Shown: positions 17,454-26,050 of the stretch, in pieces | How positions within the stretch are numbered: position 1 is the stretch's first letter | Layout of the letters: each line of letters opens with the position of its first letter | Assembly (NCBI GenBank): GCA_035527455.1 | Contig: DATLAN010000051.1 | Span: 1-57,573 of the forward strand | Length of the DNA stretch: 57,573 bases | DNA from: DATLAN01 sp035527455 | GTDB taxonomy: Bacteria > Planctomycetota > Planctomycetia > Pirellulales > Thermoguttaceae | Reading direction: 5' to 3' | Notes under the pieces: model-generated | Databases searched by the model: none | Told to the model about the DNA's origin: nothing | The model's input: only the letters and a program-made list of their open reading frames with translations | Translations under genes and position numbers: made by a program

Positions 17454-18977
17454 ATGAAACGTGCCGTCACGCTCCTCGTCGCCCTGCTGCTAGCGCCGCC
17501 GGTTGCGATCCACGCCGCCGAGCCGGCCAAACCGAACATTGTCGTGATTCTCGCCGACGACCTCGGCTACGGCGACGTGCAATGCTACAACCCGCAACGC
17601 GGCAAAATCCCCACGCCCAACATCGACCGCCTCGCGTCGCAGGGCCTGCGGTTCACCGACGGGCACTCCAGCAGCGGCGTCTGCTCGCCCTCGCGCTACG
17701 CCCTGCTCACCGGCCGCTATCATTGGCGCTCGCGGTTGCAGGCCGGCATCGTCGGCGTGTTCGGCGAGCCGCTGATTGCCCCTGACCGCCTGACGATCGC
17801 CGGTCTGGCCGGGCAGCACGGCTACGGCACCGCCTGCATCGGCAAATGGCACCTCGGCTGGGACTGGCCGATCCCGAAAGATGACCGGCGGCTCTTCCAG
17901 ATCGCCAGAGGCCAAGACGACGAGGCAGCGCCGACCGAGGCGCGTCTGGCGGCATGGCAAGAGGTCTTTTCGCAGGAAATCCCCGGCGGGCCGACCACGC
18001 GCGGCTTCGACGAATACTTCGGCACCGACGTGCCGAACTGGCCGCCGTATTGCTTTATCGAGAACAACCGTACCGTCGGCATCCCGTCCGAGTTGCTGCC
18101 CGCGCGCCTGTTGAATCGGGACCCGCAGCTCGCCAGCATGCCCGGCCCGGCGCTGAAGGACTGGAAGCTCGAAGCGATCCTGCCCGCGCTCGGCGACCGG
18201 GCCAGCGAGTTCATCGCGCGTCAGGCCAAGGCCGGCCAGCCGTTCCTGCTCTACATGCCGCTGACGGCGCCGCACGAGCCGCTGGCCGTGAACGACGAGT
18301 GGAAGGGCAAGAGCGGCCTGCTCACCTACGCCGACTTCGTGATGGAGACCGACGCTGTGGTCGGCCGCGTGCTCGAGGCGCTGGAGAAAAGCGGTTCGGC
18401 CCCCGGCACGCTCGTGCTGTTCACCAGCGACAACGGCAAGGCCGCCTACACCGGTGCGGCGGAGCTGGAAACGCTGGGACACTATTCCAGCGGACCGTTG
18501 CGCGGCTACAAGGCATCCGTCTACGAAGGCGGCCACCGCGAGCCGTTCATCGTCCGCTGGCCCGGCGTGGTCAAACCCGGCAGCGCGTGCAGCCAGCTTG
18601 TACACCAAGCCGACGTCCTGGCCACCCTGGCCGACGTCCTCGGCACGAAGCTGCCGGACAACGCGGGCGAAGACAGTTTCAGCCTGCTGCCGCTGCTGCG
18701 GGGCGAGGACAAGCCGGTGCGCGAGCACGCCGTCAGTTGTGCCGCCGGCGGAACGCCGGGCCTGCGCCGGGGCGACTGGAAGTTCATTGCCGGCGCCAAA
18801 CCGGAGCTTTACAACCTGGCCGACGACATCGGCGAAACGAACAATCTCGCCGCCGCCGAACCCGAAGTCGTCGCCGAGATGAAAACGCTGCTGGAGCAGC
18901 TCATCACCAACGGCCGCAGCACACCCGGCCCCCCACAAAAGAACGACGTCGAAGTCCGTCGTTTCCCCGGACAATGA
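17454..18977 (+). CDS. secreted sulfatase (formylglycine type, S1 family)
   Basis: A 507-residue exported sulfatase. Signal peptide 1-22 (LLVALLLAPPVAIHAAE). ILADDLGYGDVQCYNP is the metal strand, the formylglycine motif is CSPSR at 77-81, with GKWHLGWDW and TSDNGK further on. An insert of about 60 residues between GKWHLG and the DEYFGTD segment is seen in several planctomycete arylsulfatases. AAGGAACC lies before the ATG at 17454. The C-terminus is complete (ELYNLADDIGETNNLA). Behind it the coding order breaks down into gene fragments. Confidence 0.93.
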   Translation: MKRAVTLLVALLLAPPVAIHAAEPAKPNIVVILADDLGYGDVQCYNPQRGKIPTPNIDRLASQGLRFTDGHSSSGVCSPSRYALLTGRYHWRSRLQAGIVGVFGEPLIAPDRLTIAGLAGQHGYGTACIGKWHLGWDWPIPKDDRRLFQIARGQDDEAAPTEARLAAWQEVFSQEIPGGPTTRGFDEYFGTDVPNWPPYCFIENNRTVGIPSELLPARLLNRDPQLASMPGPALKDWKLEAILPALGDRASEFIARQAKAGQPFLLYMPLTAPHEPLAVNDEWKGKSGLLTYADFVMETDAVVGRVLEALEKSGSAPGTLVLFTSDNGKAAYTGAAELETLGHYSSGPLRGYKASVYEGGHREPFIVRWPGVVKPGSACSQLVHQADVLATLADVLGTKLPDNAGEDSFSLLPLLRGEDKPVREHAVSCAAGGTPGLRRGDWKFIAGAKPELYNLADDIGETNNLAAAEPEVVAEMKTLLEQLITNGRSTPGPPQKNDVEVRRFPGQ

Positions 18978-19009
18978 CGCAGCCCCAAAAACAAAAGCGA
19001 AGAAGGTGA

Positions 19010-19192
19010 TACGAATACAAGCCGAAGGACAAGGTGGTCACGGTAAATAACGCACGGAAGAAACCGTCAAAGGTCACGATCCTGGCCACCGGCGAGAAAC
19101 TTGATTACAGGATGGACGGCGAGACACTCACCTTCACGGTCCCCGCCGACAGGACAACCCCGCTCCTGGACGTGATCAAAGTGCAGTGGTGA
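19010..19192 (+). pseudogene. C-terminal remnant of an alpha-L-fucosidase-like gene
   Basis: From 19010 a frame without start codon reads YEYKPKDKVVTVNNARKK, then KVTILATGEKLDYRMDGETL, then TFTVPADRTTPLLDVIKVQW and a TGA at 19190. This is the C-terminal beta-domain pattern of GH29 fucosidases. It is cut in front by a TGA at 19007, and no catalytic domain is present. It is a dead fragment. Confidence 0.55.
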
Positions 19193-19340
19193 AACAAGAT
19201 CACTCCTACCAGAGCGTGAAGAAGCCGGGGTTTCTTCGGCGTCTCGTCTCAGAAACCCGTGGCGCGTGAGACACACCGAAAAACGACCGGATTCTGACAC
19301 CCCGCATCCTCGACCAGAAGATCACGCTTCCGGATTATGA

Positions 19341-19487
19341 GGGGCCGATCCGCCAAGCGATGTCCGGCTCAGGCGGCTGATCGACGGCGAGCAGTTGCAC
19401 GACATCGTCGCCGACCCCGGTCAGAAGAACGACGTCGCCGCAGATCATCCCGAGGTGGTGAAGCGTTTGCGTGGCGACAAAACGTCT
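19341..19487 (+). pseudogene. C-terminal remnant of a sulfatase
   Basis: In frame with the next fragment, the sequence reads RRLIDGEQLHDIVADPGQKN and DVAADHPEVVKRLR, which is the standard last segment of S1 sulfatases (WRLIDGxELYDIxADPGQ). A stop at 19338 and the absence of all catalytic parts show it is a remnant. Confidence 0.6.
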
Positions 19488-19646
19488 GCTGCCGACGGTT
19501 CCCGCGCTGGGTTCTGTGATGTGGCAGCGCAGGAACGACCCATCTCGCCAATCTCGCCATGCGTGGAATCTGCCGAATTTCGCCCAGTATGTCAATATCG
19601 GTTCGTGTCCCCGGAATCCGAACATTTCGCGGCAGTAGCCAGCACG

Positions 19647-19922
19647 GCCTTGGGCCGCGTCGTGGCCCCGCACGAGATCCTCTTCGACGCCCCGCCGGTC
19701 GCCCGCGAGATCGAGTTCAACGTGGAGATCCACTTTCCCAAAGAAGCCCGCTACCGGCCGCTGGGCGAAGTCTCGCCGGTGGTGCGGGCGCTGGCCGAGC
19801 AGCAGTTCGACGACTACGTCAAGCGCGTGCGGATCTTCGCCCATCCCCGCGTGGTGGCCGATCTGCGGCGGCTGGAGAACCTTTCGCAGTTGATCGAACA
19901 GGCCATTGCCCGGACGGAGTAG
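19647..19922 (+). pseudogene. C-terminal remnant of an HD-domain phosphohydrolase-like gene
   Basis: The frame reads APHEILFDAPPVAREIEFNV, HFPKEARYRPLGEVSPVVRAL and FDDYVKRVRIFAHPRVVADL, the C-terminal part of dGTPase/SAMHD1-like HD proteins in planctomycetes. The HD metal motif is missing and the segment is fused in frame to the sulfatase scrap, so this is a junction of two gene tails. Short direct repeats (CCCGGACGGAGTAG) follow at the end. Confidence 0.5.
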
Positions 19923-20004
19923 AACCCGGACGGAGTAGGACCCGGACACGCGGATTATGATGTTGCAGCCCGGGGGACGACCGCCTGCCAGGGTGAATCA
20001 CCGC

Positions 20005-20388
20005 CTACCCGAGAAACTCCCGCACCATGCGCAAGAATTCCTCGTGATCGACCGGCTTGCTGATGTAGCCTTCCGGGGGAGGTACCTGGCGGCGGGTCGA
20101 GATGAATCGCTTGAAGTCGTCGGAGATGCCGGTGACGATGATCACGGGTATGGCCCTGAGTTGCTCGTCCTCTTTGAGCTTCCGGTAGACGGCCACGCCG
20201 GATTTCTCGGGCATGGTGATGTCCAACGCGACCAGGTCGGGCGGCTGCTGCTGGATCATGGCGATCGCTTCTGTCCCGTCGGCGGCCGTGACGGCGGCGT
20301 ACCCGTTGTCCTCGAGAACCGTGGTGAGGAAATCGCGTGCGTCCGGGTCGTCGTCGACGACCAGCACGGTCTTCGTTCGATCAGCCAT
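20005..20388 (-). CDS. response regulator, single receiver domain
   Basis: A 127-residue CheY-like receiver without output domain. It has the acidic pair VVDDDPDA, the phosphorylatable Asp in LVALDITMPEKSG (about residue 55), the Thr in IIVTGIS and the Lys in YISKPV. It acts as a phosphate carrier or protein-binding switch. Its ATG at 20388 lies 8 bp inside the end of the kinase gene, so the two are translated together and probably form a cognate pair. Confidence 0.93.
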   Translation of the reverse strand: MADRTKTVLVVDDDPDARDFLTTVLEDNGYAAVTAADGTEAIAMIQQQPPDLVALDITMPEKSGVAVYRKLKEDEQLRAIPVIIVTGISDDFKRFISTRRQVPPPEGYISKPVDHEEFLRMVREFLG

Positions 20389-21931
20389 GAAACGCCTCCG
20401 TTTGGAACGATTGAGGGTCTTCCGGTTCTTGCATCCCCGGCCGTTTGCGGGGCAGACGAACGATGAACCGCGTGCCGACGCCGGGCTCGGACTCCAACTC
20501 GATGGTGCCGCCGTGCGAGCGGGCGATGCGGTCGGAAATGAACAGCCCCAGGCCGGTCCCCTCCGTGCCCTTGGAGGAAAAGAAGAGGCTGAAGGCCTTT
20601 TCCCGGGTTTCGCGGTCCATGCCGATACCGTTGTCTTCGACCTCGAATTCAACGTGATCCGCCGATCCCCGCAGCCGCAGGTCGACTTGGTGCAGGTCTT
20701 TGCCGCCGTCGGATCGGCAGGCGTCCAGAGAGTTCTCGAGCAGATTGACCAGCAAGGAGCGGACCGCCTGGGCGTCGGCCTCGAAAAGGCCGGCTTGCGG
20801 GTCGAGGGTCGCGGTCAGTTGCGCGTTGTGGTCTTTGGCTCTCGGCTCCGTCAGGCTGCAAACCTCCTCGGCGACCTCGACGGCGGAAAGCGGCTCCCAG
20901 TTCGGCACCCGGTCCTTGGCGTAGTAGAGGATGTCGGAAACCATGTTGCGGATTCGGGTGACGTTGCGCCCCACGGTTGCCCAGCCTTTGTGGATTCGCT
21001 CGTGATCGTCCTTCTTGAACCCGGTGTCGACCAGATACATACCGCCGGCCAGCCCATTGAGCATGCCGCGCAGCCCGTGCGATACGGAGCCGATCAGAAG
21101 CCCCAAGGAAGTCAGCCGGTCTTCCAGTTCCCGGACCTGCGTGATGTCGGCGCTCATCTCCATCACGCCGGTGATCCGACCGGTGCCGTCGCGGATCGGC
21201 GCGGTGGTGACCAGCACGTGGATCTGTCGGCCGCCCAGCGACGTGAGCACCTCTTCTCGGGTACGGGTCTGGCCGTCCTCGAACGTCTCCTGGACCGGGC
21301 AGGGCACGCACGGCTCGGTGCGATGCTTGTACGCCTCGTAGCACTTCCGCCCCAGCCCGTTGCCGAAATCGTCCTGGAAGGCCCGATTGGCCTCGACGAC
21401 GTGCAACTGGGAATCCTGGATCGTGATGTAACAGGGCACCTCGTCGAACAGCAGGCGGTAGCGGCGCCGGCTGCGGCGGAGTTGCCGCTCGAGACTCTTG
21501 ATCTGGGTGATGTCGGTCGACATCTCGATCACGGCCACGACCTCACCGCTCTCGTCGCGAATTGGTGTGGCCTCGACCAGCACCCGGACTTCCGTACCGT
21601 CGAGACACTGGACCCGTTCCTCGTTGCGATGGCTCTGACCGTCGCGGAAGGCCTCTTCGACCGGGCAAACCTCGCACTTCTCGGAACGCTGTTTGTAGAC
21701 CTGATAGCAGAAACGGTCCTCGATTTCGCCGAAGTCGTCGCGAAACCGCCGGTTGGCGTCCATGATCCGGAAGTGGCGGTCCTGCACCGACAGGTAGCAG
21801 GGCATCGCGTCGAAGTAGCGGCGATAAGCATCGTCCATCGCAACATCCGGGAGCTGTCGCGGGGCCTTCAATCGTGGAATGCCCAAACGGCTGGTCTCTT
21901 CATTTGGAGGTCTTTTCTGATTCTCCCCCAA
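20381..21931 (-). CDS. PAS-PAS sensor histidine kinase, cytosolic
   Basis: A 516-residue soluble kinase. Two PAS domains (about residues 35-145 and 155-275) each carry a Cys pair before a conserved Pro: KCEVCPVEEAF and PCVPCPVQETF. The phospho-acceptor His is in GSVSHGLRGMLNGL (about 293), followed by the dimerisation helix YLVDTGFKKDD. The ATPase has NLLENSLDA, EDNGIGM and GTGLGLF. No membrane segment is present, so it senses a cytosolic signal; the CxxC pairs suggest redox or a bound cofactor (inference). The gene is flanked by two receiver genes in the same direction. Confidence 0.93.
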   Translation of the reverse strand: MGENQKRPPNEETSRLGIPRLKAPRQLPDVAMDDAYRRYFDAMPCYLSVQDRHFRIMDANRRFRDDFGEIEDRFCYQVYKQRSEKCEVCPVEEAFRDGQSHRNEERVQCLDGTEVRVLVEATPIRDESGEVVAVIEMSTDITQIKSLERQLRRSRRRYRLLFDEVPCYITIQDSQLHVVEANRAFQDDFGNGLGRKCYEAYKHRTEPCVPCPVQETFEDGQTRTREEVLTSLGGRQIHVLVTTAPIRDGTGRITGVMEMSADITQVRELEDRLTSLGLLIGSVSHGLRGMLNGLAGGMYLVDTGFKKDDHERIHKGWATVGRNVTRIRNMVSDILYYAKDRVPNWEPLSAVEVAEEVCSLTEPRAKDHNAQLTATLDPQAGLFEADAQAVRSLLVNLLENSLDACRSDGGKDLHQVDLRLRGSADHVEFEVEDNGIGMDRETREKAFSLFFSSKGTEGTGLGLFISDRIARSHGGTIELESEPGVGTRFIVRLPRKRPGMQEPEDPQSFQTEAFHG

Positions 21932-21976
21932 TATTACGACGAGTGCAAGACCCTCCTTCGGCCCCGGCCGGCGGCA

Positions 21977-22411
21977 CTAGTGCGACACCTCCAGGCACTT
22001 GCGGACGGCCAGCAGGAGCGACTCTTCGGTGACCGGCTTGGTCAGGTATCCTTCGGGCCGCCTGACGGAACGCTGGTAGATCAGCCCTCGCAGTTCCGGC
22101 CGGCCCGTGATGATGCAGATCTTCAACCCGCCCAGTTCCGGGTCGTTGCGAAGGGCCTCGAAAACTTCGCCCACGTTCCGCCCCGGCATGGCCAGGTCGA
22201 GGGTCAAGAGGTCCGGCTTCTCGCTACGGACCATCGACAGGGCCTCGTCGCTGTTGGTGGCCCTGACGACCGTGGCTCCGTGGTCCTCGAAGACGGTAGC
22301 CAGGTAGTCGAGTTGATCGGGCTCGTCGTCGGCGACCACCAGTTTCCGCCCGGCAAGCGGAAGTTTCATGGACCCGGAGTCGTGATGGGACCGGGTTCGC
22401 TCTTCACTCAT
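21977..22411 (-). CDS. response regulator, single receiver domain
   Basis: A 144-residue CheY-like receiver with VVADDEPDQ, the Asp site LLTLDLAMPGRN, IITGRPE and the Lys in YLTKPV. It has no output domain. The ATG at 22411 is chosen because AAAGGAG lies 8 bp upstream of it; an ATG at 22417 would leave only about 2 bp. It is the first gene of a minus-strand set with the PAS-PAS kinase and the second receiver, and is divergent from the MerR-type regulator. Confidence 0.92.
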   Translation of the reverse strand: MSEERTRSHHDSGSMKLPLAGRKLVVADDEPDQLDYLATVFEDHGATVVRATNSDEALSMVRSEKPDLLTLDLAMPGRNVGEVFEALRNDPELGGLKICIITGRPELRGLIYQRSVRRPEGYLTKPVTEESLLLAVRKCLEVSH

Positions 22412-22548
22412 CGGCATATCTCCTTTGCCTGTAGTCATATACAACCGGCGGCAGCGCCCAATAGAAGGGTCCGCGTCTTGCCAGTTCCCCCGCTCTCCCG
22501 CCCGATCGAACGCGGCGCTTGAGGGCCGGGGCGTGCAGCGAGGATATC

Positions 22549-22577
22549 TTGACCAATAAGTACAAATATCTTATACC
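22549..22577 (+). promoter_or_regulatory. promoter of the MerR / cytochrome b / HdrD-like operon
   Basis: TTGACC (22549-22554), a 17-bp AT-rich spacer and TATACC (22572-22577) lie 109 bp before the MerR gene. The AT-rich tract between 22549 and 22603 stands out in GC-rich surroundings and contains direct-repeat-like TACAAATAT/ATATACAAG words that could be operator half-sites for the MerR protein. Confidence 0.5.
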
Positions 22578-22685
22578 AGAATATACAAGTTCTTCGGGAA
22601 GAGGTCAACACGGCCCCTAAGTTGTTTTCGTGCAACGAGTTATCGTTTCCCCGCGGCGTCCCGCGCCAAGGCTGGAGAGACCTAC

Positions 22686-23198
22686 ATGGAGTCCAACCAC
22701 GATTTTTCGGAGCCCGTGATGCCCATCGGCACGCTTGCCGAAAAAGTGGGGCTCTCGGATTCGGCCGTCCGGAAATACGAGAACGAGGGACTCATCCTTG
22801 CGTTCCGGACGCCTTCCGGTCACCGGCGGTTCTCGCACGAGGACATCGATCGCATCCGGAACATCCAGCGGATGGTCCAGGAGCTGGGCGTGAGCATCGG
22901 CGGAATTCGCCGGCTGCAGGCCCTGCTCCCGTGCTGGGACCTGCTGCCTTGCAGTACGCAAAAGCGGGAGCAGTGCCCGGCCTACCGCGACAACGCCCGG
23001 CCTTGCTGGATGATGACGGGCCTGGACTGCGAGCCCTCGCATGGAAACGAATGTCGGCAGTGCGTGGTGTACCGCTTCGGTTCGCTCTGCACCGAAGAGA
23101 TCAAGAGTGTGGTCTACGATCAGTCGGGCTCCCGGGATGCCGGTACGGCCATTCGGGAGCTTCTCGACCGCAAACGGCATTACGGGAAGGAGGGATAA
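22686..23198 (+). CDS. MerR-family regulator with C-terminal two-CW cysteine domain
   Basis: A 170-residue protein. Residues 12-80 are a MerR winged helix (IGTLAEKVGLSDSAVRKYE, TPSGHRRFSHEDIDRI). Residues 81-130 carry seven cysteines (83, 89, 97, 107, 115, 123, 126), two of them in CW pairs (CWDLLPC and CWMMTG) and a final CRQC, which fits the two-CW domain found in sensory proteins of anaerobes. It may bind a metal or iron-sulfur cluster and sense redox state. The stop is followed after 3 bp by the cytochrome-b-like gene, so it is the first gene of the operon and likely its local regulator. Confidence 0.85.
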   Translation: MESNHDFSEPVMPIGTLAEKVGLSDSAVRKYENEGLILAFRTPSGHRRFSHEDIDRIRNIQRMVQELGVSIGGIRRLQALLPCWDLLPCSTQKREQCPAYRDNARPCWMMTGLDCEPSHGNECRQCVVYRFGSLCTEEIKSVVYDQSGSRDAGTAIRELLDRKRHYGKEG

Positions 23199-23201
23199 TC
23201 G

Positions 23202-24158
23202 GTGGTTTCGGCGTTGCTCGCAGTGTCCTACGTCTCATTGGCAGTCTTCTTGGGGGCGATCGTGTGCCGGGCCGTCAAGCTCGCCCGGCTGCCCATCCAT
23301 CTGCGTTGGGAACTCTACCCGGTCGCCCACGAAAAGGGCCGGGCAAGCTACGGAGGTTCGTACCTCGAGGAGCCGGACTGGTGGACCAAGCCGCGCCGGT
23401 CGTCCTTGGCCGGGGAACTGAAGGTGATGATCCCCGAAATCCTGCTGTTGGCCGGCGTCTGGGAGCACAACCGCGGCCACTGGTTCCGGTCCTTCCCGTT
23501 CCACTTCGGTCTGTATCTCTCGGCCGGTTTGGTCGTGCTGCTGGGGATAGGCGGCATCGCCATCGCGGCCGGAGCCGACGTGTCGGCCGCCGGCGGCGCG
23601 ATGGGAAGAGCCCTGCACCACCTGACGTACGTCGTCGGGTACGCTGCCTTGTGGTTCGGCCTGATCGGCGCCGCGGCGCTGCTGGCGAAGCGCGTCTTCG
23701 ACGAAGACTACCGTGAATACACCAAGAAGATCGACTTCTTCAACCTCGCCTTCTTCGCGGCGACGTTCGCCGTGGCGATTGTCGCCCACGGCCTTGCCGA
23801 CCCGCGTTTCGTCGCCTTGAGAGACTATTTCGCCCGCCTGGTGACGTTCGACCTGTCCGCTGCCGGTGTCGCCTCCGCGTCACCGCCGGGCTGGATCGCC
23901 GTGGAGATCGTCCTGGCGTCGCTGCTCTTGGCCTATATTCCGCTGACCCACATGTCGCACTTCTTCACCAAGTGGTTCATGTATCACGACGTGCGGTGGA
24001 GCGACGAGCCGAACCTGCCGGGCGGGGAGATCGAGCGGCAGGTCGGCCGGATGCTGCAATACCCGGTGAGCTGGTCGGCGTCCCACATCCGCGGCGACGG
24101 GAAGAAGACTTGGGCCGAGGTGGCCGCGTCGGAGGTCGAGGAGAAGCAACCGTCATGA
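23202..24158 (+). CDS. NarI/HdrE-like membrane cytochrome b subunit
   Basis: A 318-residue membrane protein with about six hydrophobic segments (near 3-22, 77-110, 134-160, 178-200 and 227-250). Histidines suited to b-haem ligation occur in FHFGLY, ALHHLTY, VAHGLAD and LTHMSHFFTKWFMYHD. The family (nitrate reductase gamma, HdrE, DsrM) takes electrons from quinol. It starts with GTG, preceded by a strong GGAAGGAGG, and its end overlaps the HdrD-like gene by ATGA. This pairing is that of HdrE/HdrD and DsrM/DsrK modules. Confidence 0.87.
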   Translation: MVSALLAVSYVSLAVFLGAIVCRAVKLARLPIHLRWELYPVAHEKGRASYGGSYLEEPDWWTKPRRSSLAGELKVMIPEILLLAGVWEHNRGHWFRSFPFHFGLYLSAGLVVLLGIGGIAIAAGADVSAAGGAMGRALHHLTYVVGYAALWFGLIGAAALLAKRVFDEDYREYTKKIDFFNLAFFAATFAVAIVAHGLADPRFVALRDYFARLVTFDLSAAGVASASPPGWIAVEIVLASLLLAYIPLTHMSHFFTKWFMYHDVRWSDEPNLPGGEIERQVGRMLQYPVSWSASHIRGDGKKTWAEVAASEVEEKQPS

Positions 24159-25762
24159 AGAAGCGCATCAAGGTCGAAGACATCTCGAAACCGTCGCCCA
24201 AACTGACCGAACTTCGCAAGGAGGACTTCGAACCGCTGCCGCCGCCGTTCGAGCGCCCGGAATCCACGCCCGACTTCGCGCCGCTGAGCGAATCGGCCCG
24301 CGAGCGCTACGAGTCTTCGCTGGACGACACGATCGCCCTCAGTATCCCCAAACCCCAGAGCAAGCAGGAAGAGGACGAGCTGGTTGCGAAGTTCCTCTCC
24401 GGCCTGCAGAAGCTCTTCACCAAGGAGAACAACTGGACGTTCCTCCAACCGTTGCTGCTCTCGATGGAACACTGCGCCGCGTGCCACACGTGCTCCGATT
24501 CCTGCCACATCTACGAGGCCAGCGGACGCAACCCCGTCTACCGGCCGGCTTATCGCTCGGAGGTCTTCCGCCGCCTGTACAAGAAGTACGTCAAGTCCAA
24601 CGGAGGGCTGCTGCAGGCGTGGCGCGACGGCGAAATCGAGCTGAACTGGACCACCGTCGCCCGGCTGGCCGAACTCGCCTATCGGTGCAACCTCTGCCGC
24701 CGGTGCGCCCAGACCTGCCCGATCGGCGTCGACAACGGCCTGATCGCCCACGAGATCCGCAAGCTCTTCAGCCAGGAATTGGGCATCGCGGCCAAGGAAC
24801 TGCACCAAAGCGGCTCGGTGCTGCAGCTTGCGGTCGGGTCGTCCACCGGCATGAACGCGGCGGTGGTGAAGGACAACATCGAGTTCATCGACGAGGACGT
24901 GTCGGAAAAGACCGGCATGTCGATCACCACGCCCTGGGACAAGTCGGGCGCGGACGTGCTGCTGATCCACAACGCCGGCGAGATCCTCGCCTGGCCGATG
25001 AATCCCGGGGCGTTCGCCGTGATCTTCGAGTCGGCCGGCCTGAGCTGGACCCTCTCCAGCGAGCTGGTCGGATACGACGGCATCAACTACGGCGTCTGGT
25101 ACGACGACGTCCAGTTCGCCCGGGTGGCCCTCAAGCACGCCGAGGTGGCCAGGAAGCTCGGCGTGAAGAAGATCGTGCTGGGCGAGTGCGGCCACGCCCA
25201 CAAGGCGCTGACGGTGATCGCCGACCGCGTGCTCACCGGCGACTTGAACATCCCGCGCGAGAGCTGCATGGTCACGCTGGAGCAACTGATCGCTTCCGGC
25301 CGGATCCAGGTCGATCCGGCGCGCAACGATTTCCCGGTCACCTTGCACGACCCGTGCAACCTGGTCCGATTGATGGGCATCGTCGAACCTCAGCGGCGGA
25401 TCCTCCGCCGCATCGCCCCGCAGTTCCGCGAGATGCACCCGCACGGCGTGCACAACTATTGTTGCGGCGGCGGCAGCGGGTTCGCCATCATGTCGGGCCA
25501 CAACTTCGGCGACTGGCGCAACCAGATCAGCGGGCGCAAGAAGCTCCAGCAGATCCTCAACGCCTTCGAAGGCGAGCTGGACCCGTCGATCAAGAAGTAT
25601 GTCTGCACGCCCTGCTCGAACTGCAAGGGCCAGATCCGCGATCTGTTCAATTACTACGACATCTGGGAAAAGCACTCGATCCTCTACGACGGCCTGGTCG
25701 AACTGATCGTCAACTGCATGACCGACGTAAAGCCCGGCTTCATCGAGTGGGAGATGCACTGA
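24155..25762 (+). CDS. HdrD/DsrK-like iron-sulfur protein, CCG domains
   Basis: A 535-residue soluble subunit. Two [4Fe-4S] sites are seen: C107xxC110xxC113xxxC117 and C178xxC181xxC184xxxC188. Then come two cysteine-rich (CCG-type) regions: GECGHAHKAL, HDPCNLVRL, NYCCGGGSGF and the last CTPCSNCKGQ. This is the heterodisulfide reductase D layout. With the cytochrome b subunit it should form a membrane complex that moves electrons between quinone and a cytosolic thiol/disulfide or iron-sulfur acceptor. The true partner is not known. ATGA overlap with the upstream gene shows tight coupling. Confidence 0.9.
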   Translation: MKKRIKVEDISKPSPKLTELRKEDFEPLPPPFERPESTPDFAPLSESARERYESSLDDTIALSIPKPQSKQEEDELVAKFLSGLQKLFTKENNWTFLQPLLLSMEHCAACHTCSDSCHIYEASGRNPVYRPAYRSEVFRRLYKKYVKSNGGLLQAWRDGEIELNWTTVARLAELAYRCNLCRRCAQTCPIGVDNGLIAHEIRKLFSQELGIAAKELHQSGSVLQLAVGSSTGMNAAVVKDNIEFIDEDVSEKTGMSITTPWDKSGADVLLIHNAGEILAWPMNPGAFAVIFESAGLSWTLSSELVGYDGINYGVWYDDVQFARVALKHAEVARKLGVKKIVLGECGHAHKALTVIADRVLTGDLNIPRESCMVTLEQLIASGRIQVDPARNDFPVTLHDPCNLVRLMGIVEPQRRILRRIAPQFREMHPHGVHNYCCGGGSGFAIMSGHNFGDWRNQISGRKKLQQILNAFEGELDPSIKKYVCTPCSNCKGQIRDLFNYYDIWEKHSILYDGLVELIVNCMTDVKPGFIEWEMH

Positions 25763-25784
25763 GCGAATTCTTGGAACTTTTTCT

Positions 25785-25880
25785 CGTTCCCAAGCTCTGC
25801 TTGGGAACGCCCTTGCGGGAAGCTCTGCTTCCGGCCTGCGAAACGGAGCTTCGTGGAGCGGGGTTCCCAAACCGAAGTTT
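25785..25880. repeat. CGTTCCCAAGC...GGGAACG dispersed repeat
   Basis: CGTTCCCAAG, loop CTCTG, CTTGGGAACG begins a roughly 95-bp element with further GGAAGCTCTGCTTCC and GTTCCCAAACCGAAGTTTG blocks. Elements of this form are common between genes in planctomycetes and cyanobacteria (from memory). It lies between two convergent operons. Confidence 0.7.
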
Positions 25881-26030
25881 GTAGCTGAATTCGCAAGAAT
25901 TCAGAGAATTCCCGGACGAAGTCAATGTTGCGATGAGGTTTCCAAGCCCAACCGCCCGTGAATTCCTGAGAGCAATAAACAATTACGCATTTGTGTCGTT
26001 TATTGCTGAATTCTTTGCGAATTCAGCTAC
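25881..26030. repeat. GTAGCTGAATTC element with terminal inverted repeats, copy 1
   Basis: A 150-bp AT-richer element. The left arm 25881-25904 begins GTAGCTGAATTCGCAAGAAT and the right arm 26006-26030 is its reverse complement with one extra base. The interior (GAGGTTTCCAAGCCCAA, GAGCAATAA) is shared with the second copy at 34232-34393. It codes for nothing and looks like a MITE. Confidence 0.85.
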
Positions 26031-26050
26031 GTCTTTCTGCAGCGTTGAAG

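Noticed and set aside
20213..22522. A 769-codon open frame on the plus strand
   Set aside because: It is antisense to the histidine kinase and both receivers, all with complete catalytic motifs. Its protein is Arg/Val/Asp-rich without recognisable structure.
23972..24154. Upstream extension of the HdrD-like protein
   Set aside because: It lies within the cytochrome b gene in another frame. The ATGA overlap at 24155 is the natural start.
23202..25762. Assignment as nitrate reductase or dissimilatory sulfite (DsrMK) genes
   Set aside because: No catalytic NarG/H, DsrAB or other Dsr gene is nearby. Only the general HdrE/HdrD-like pairing can be supported.
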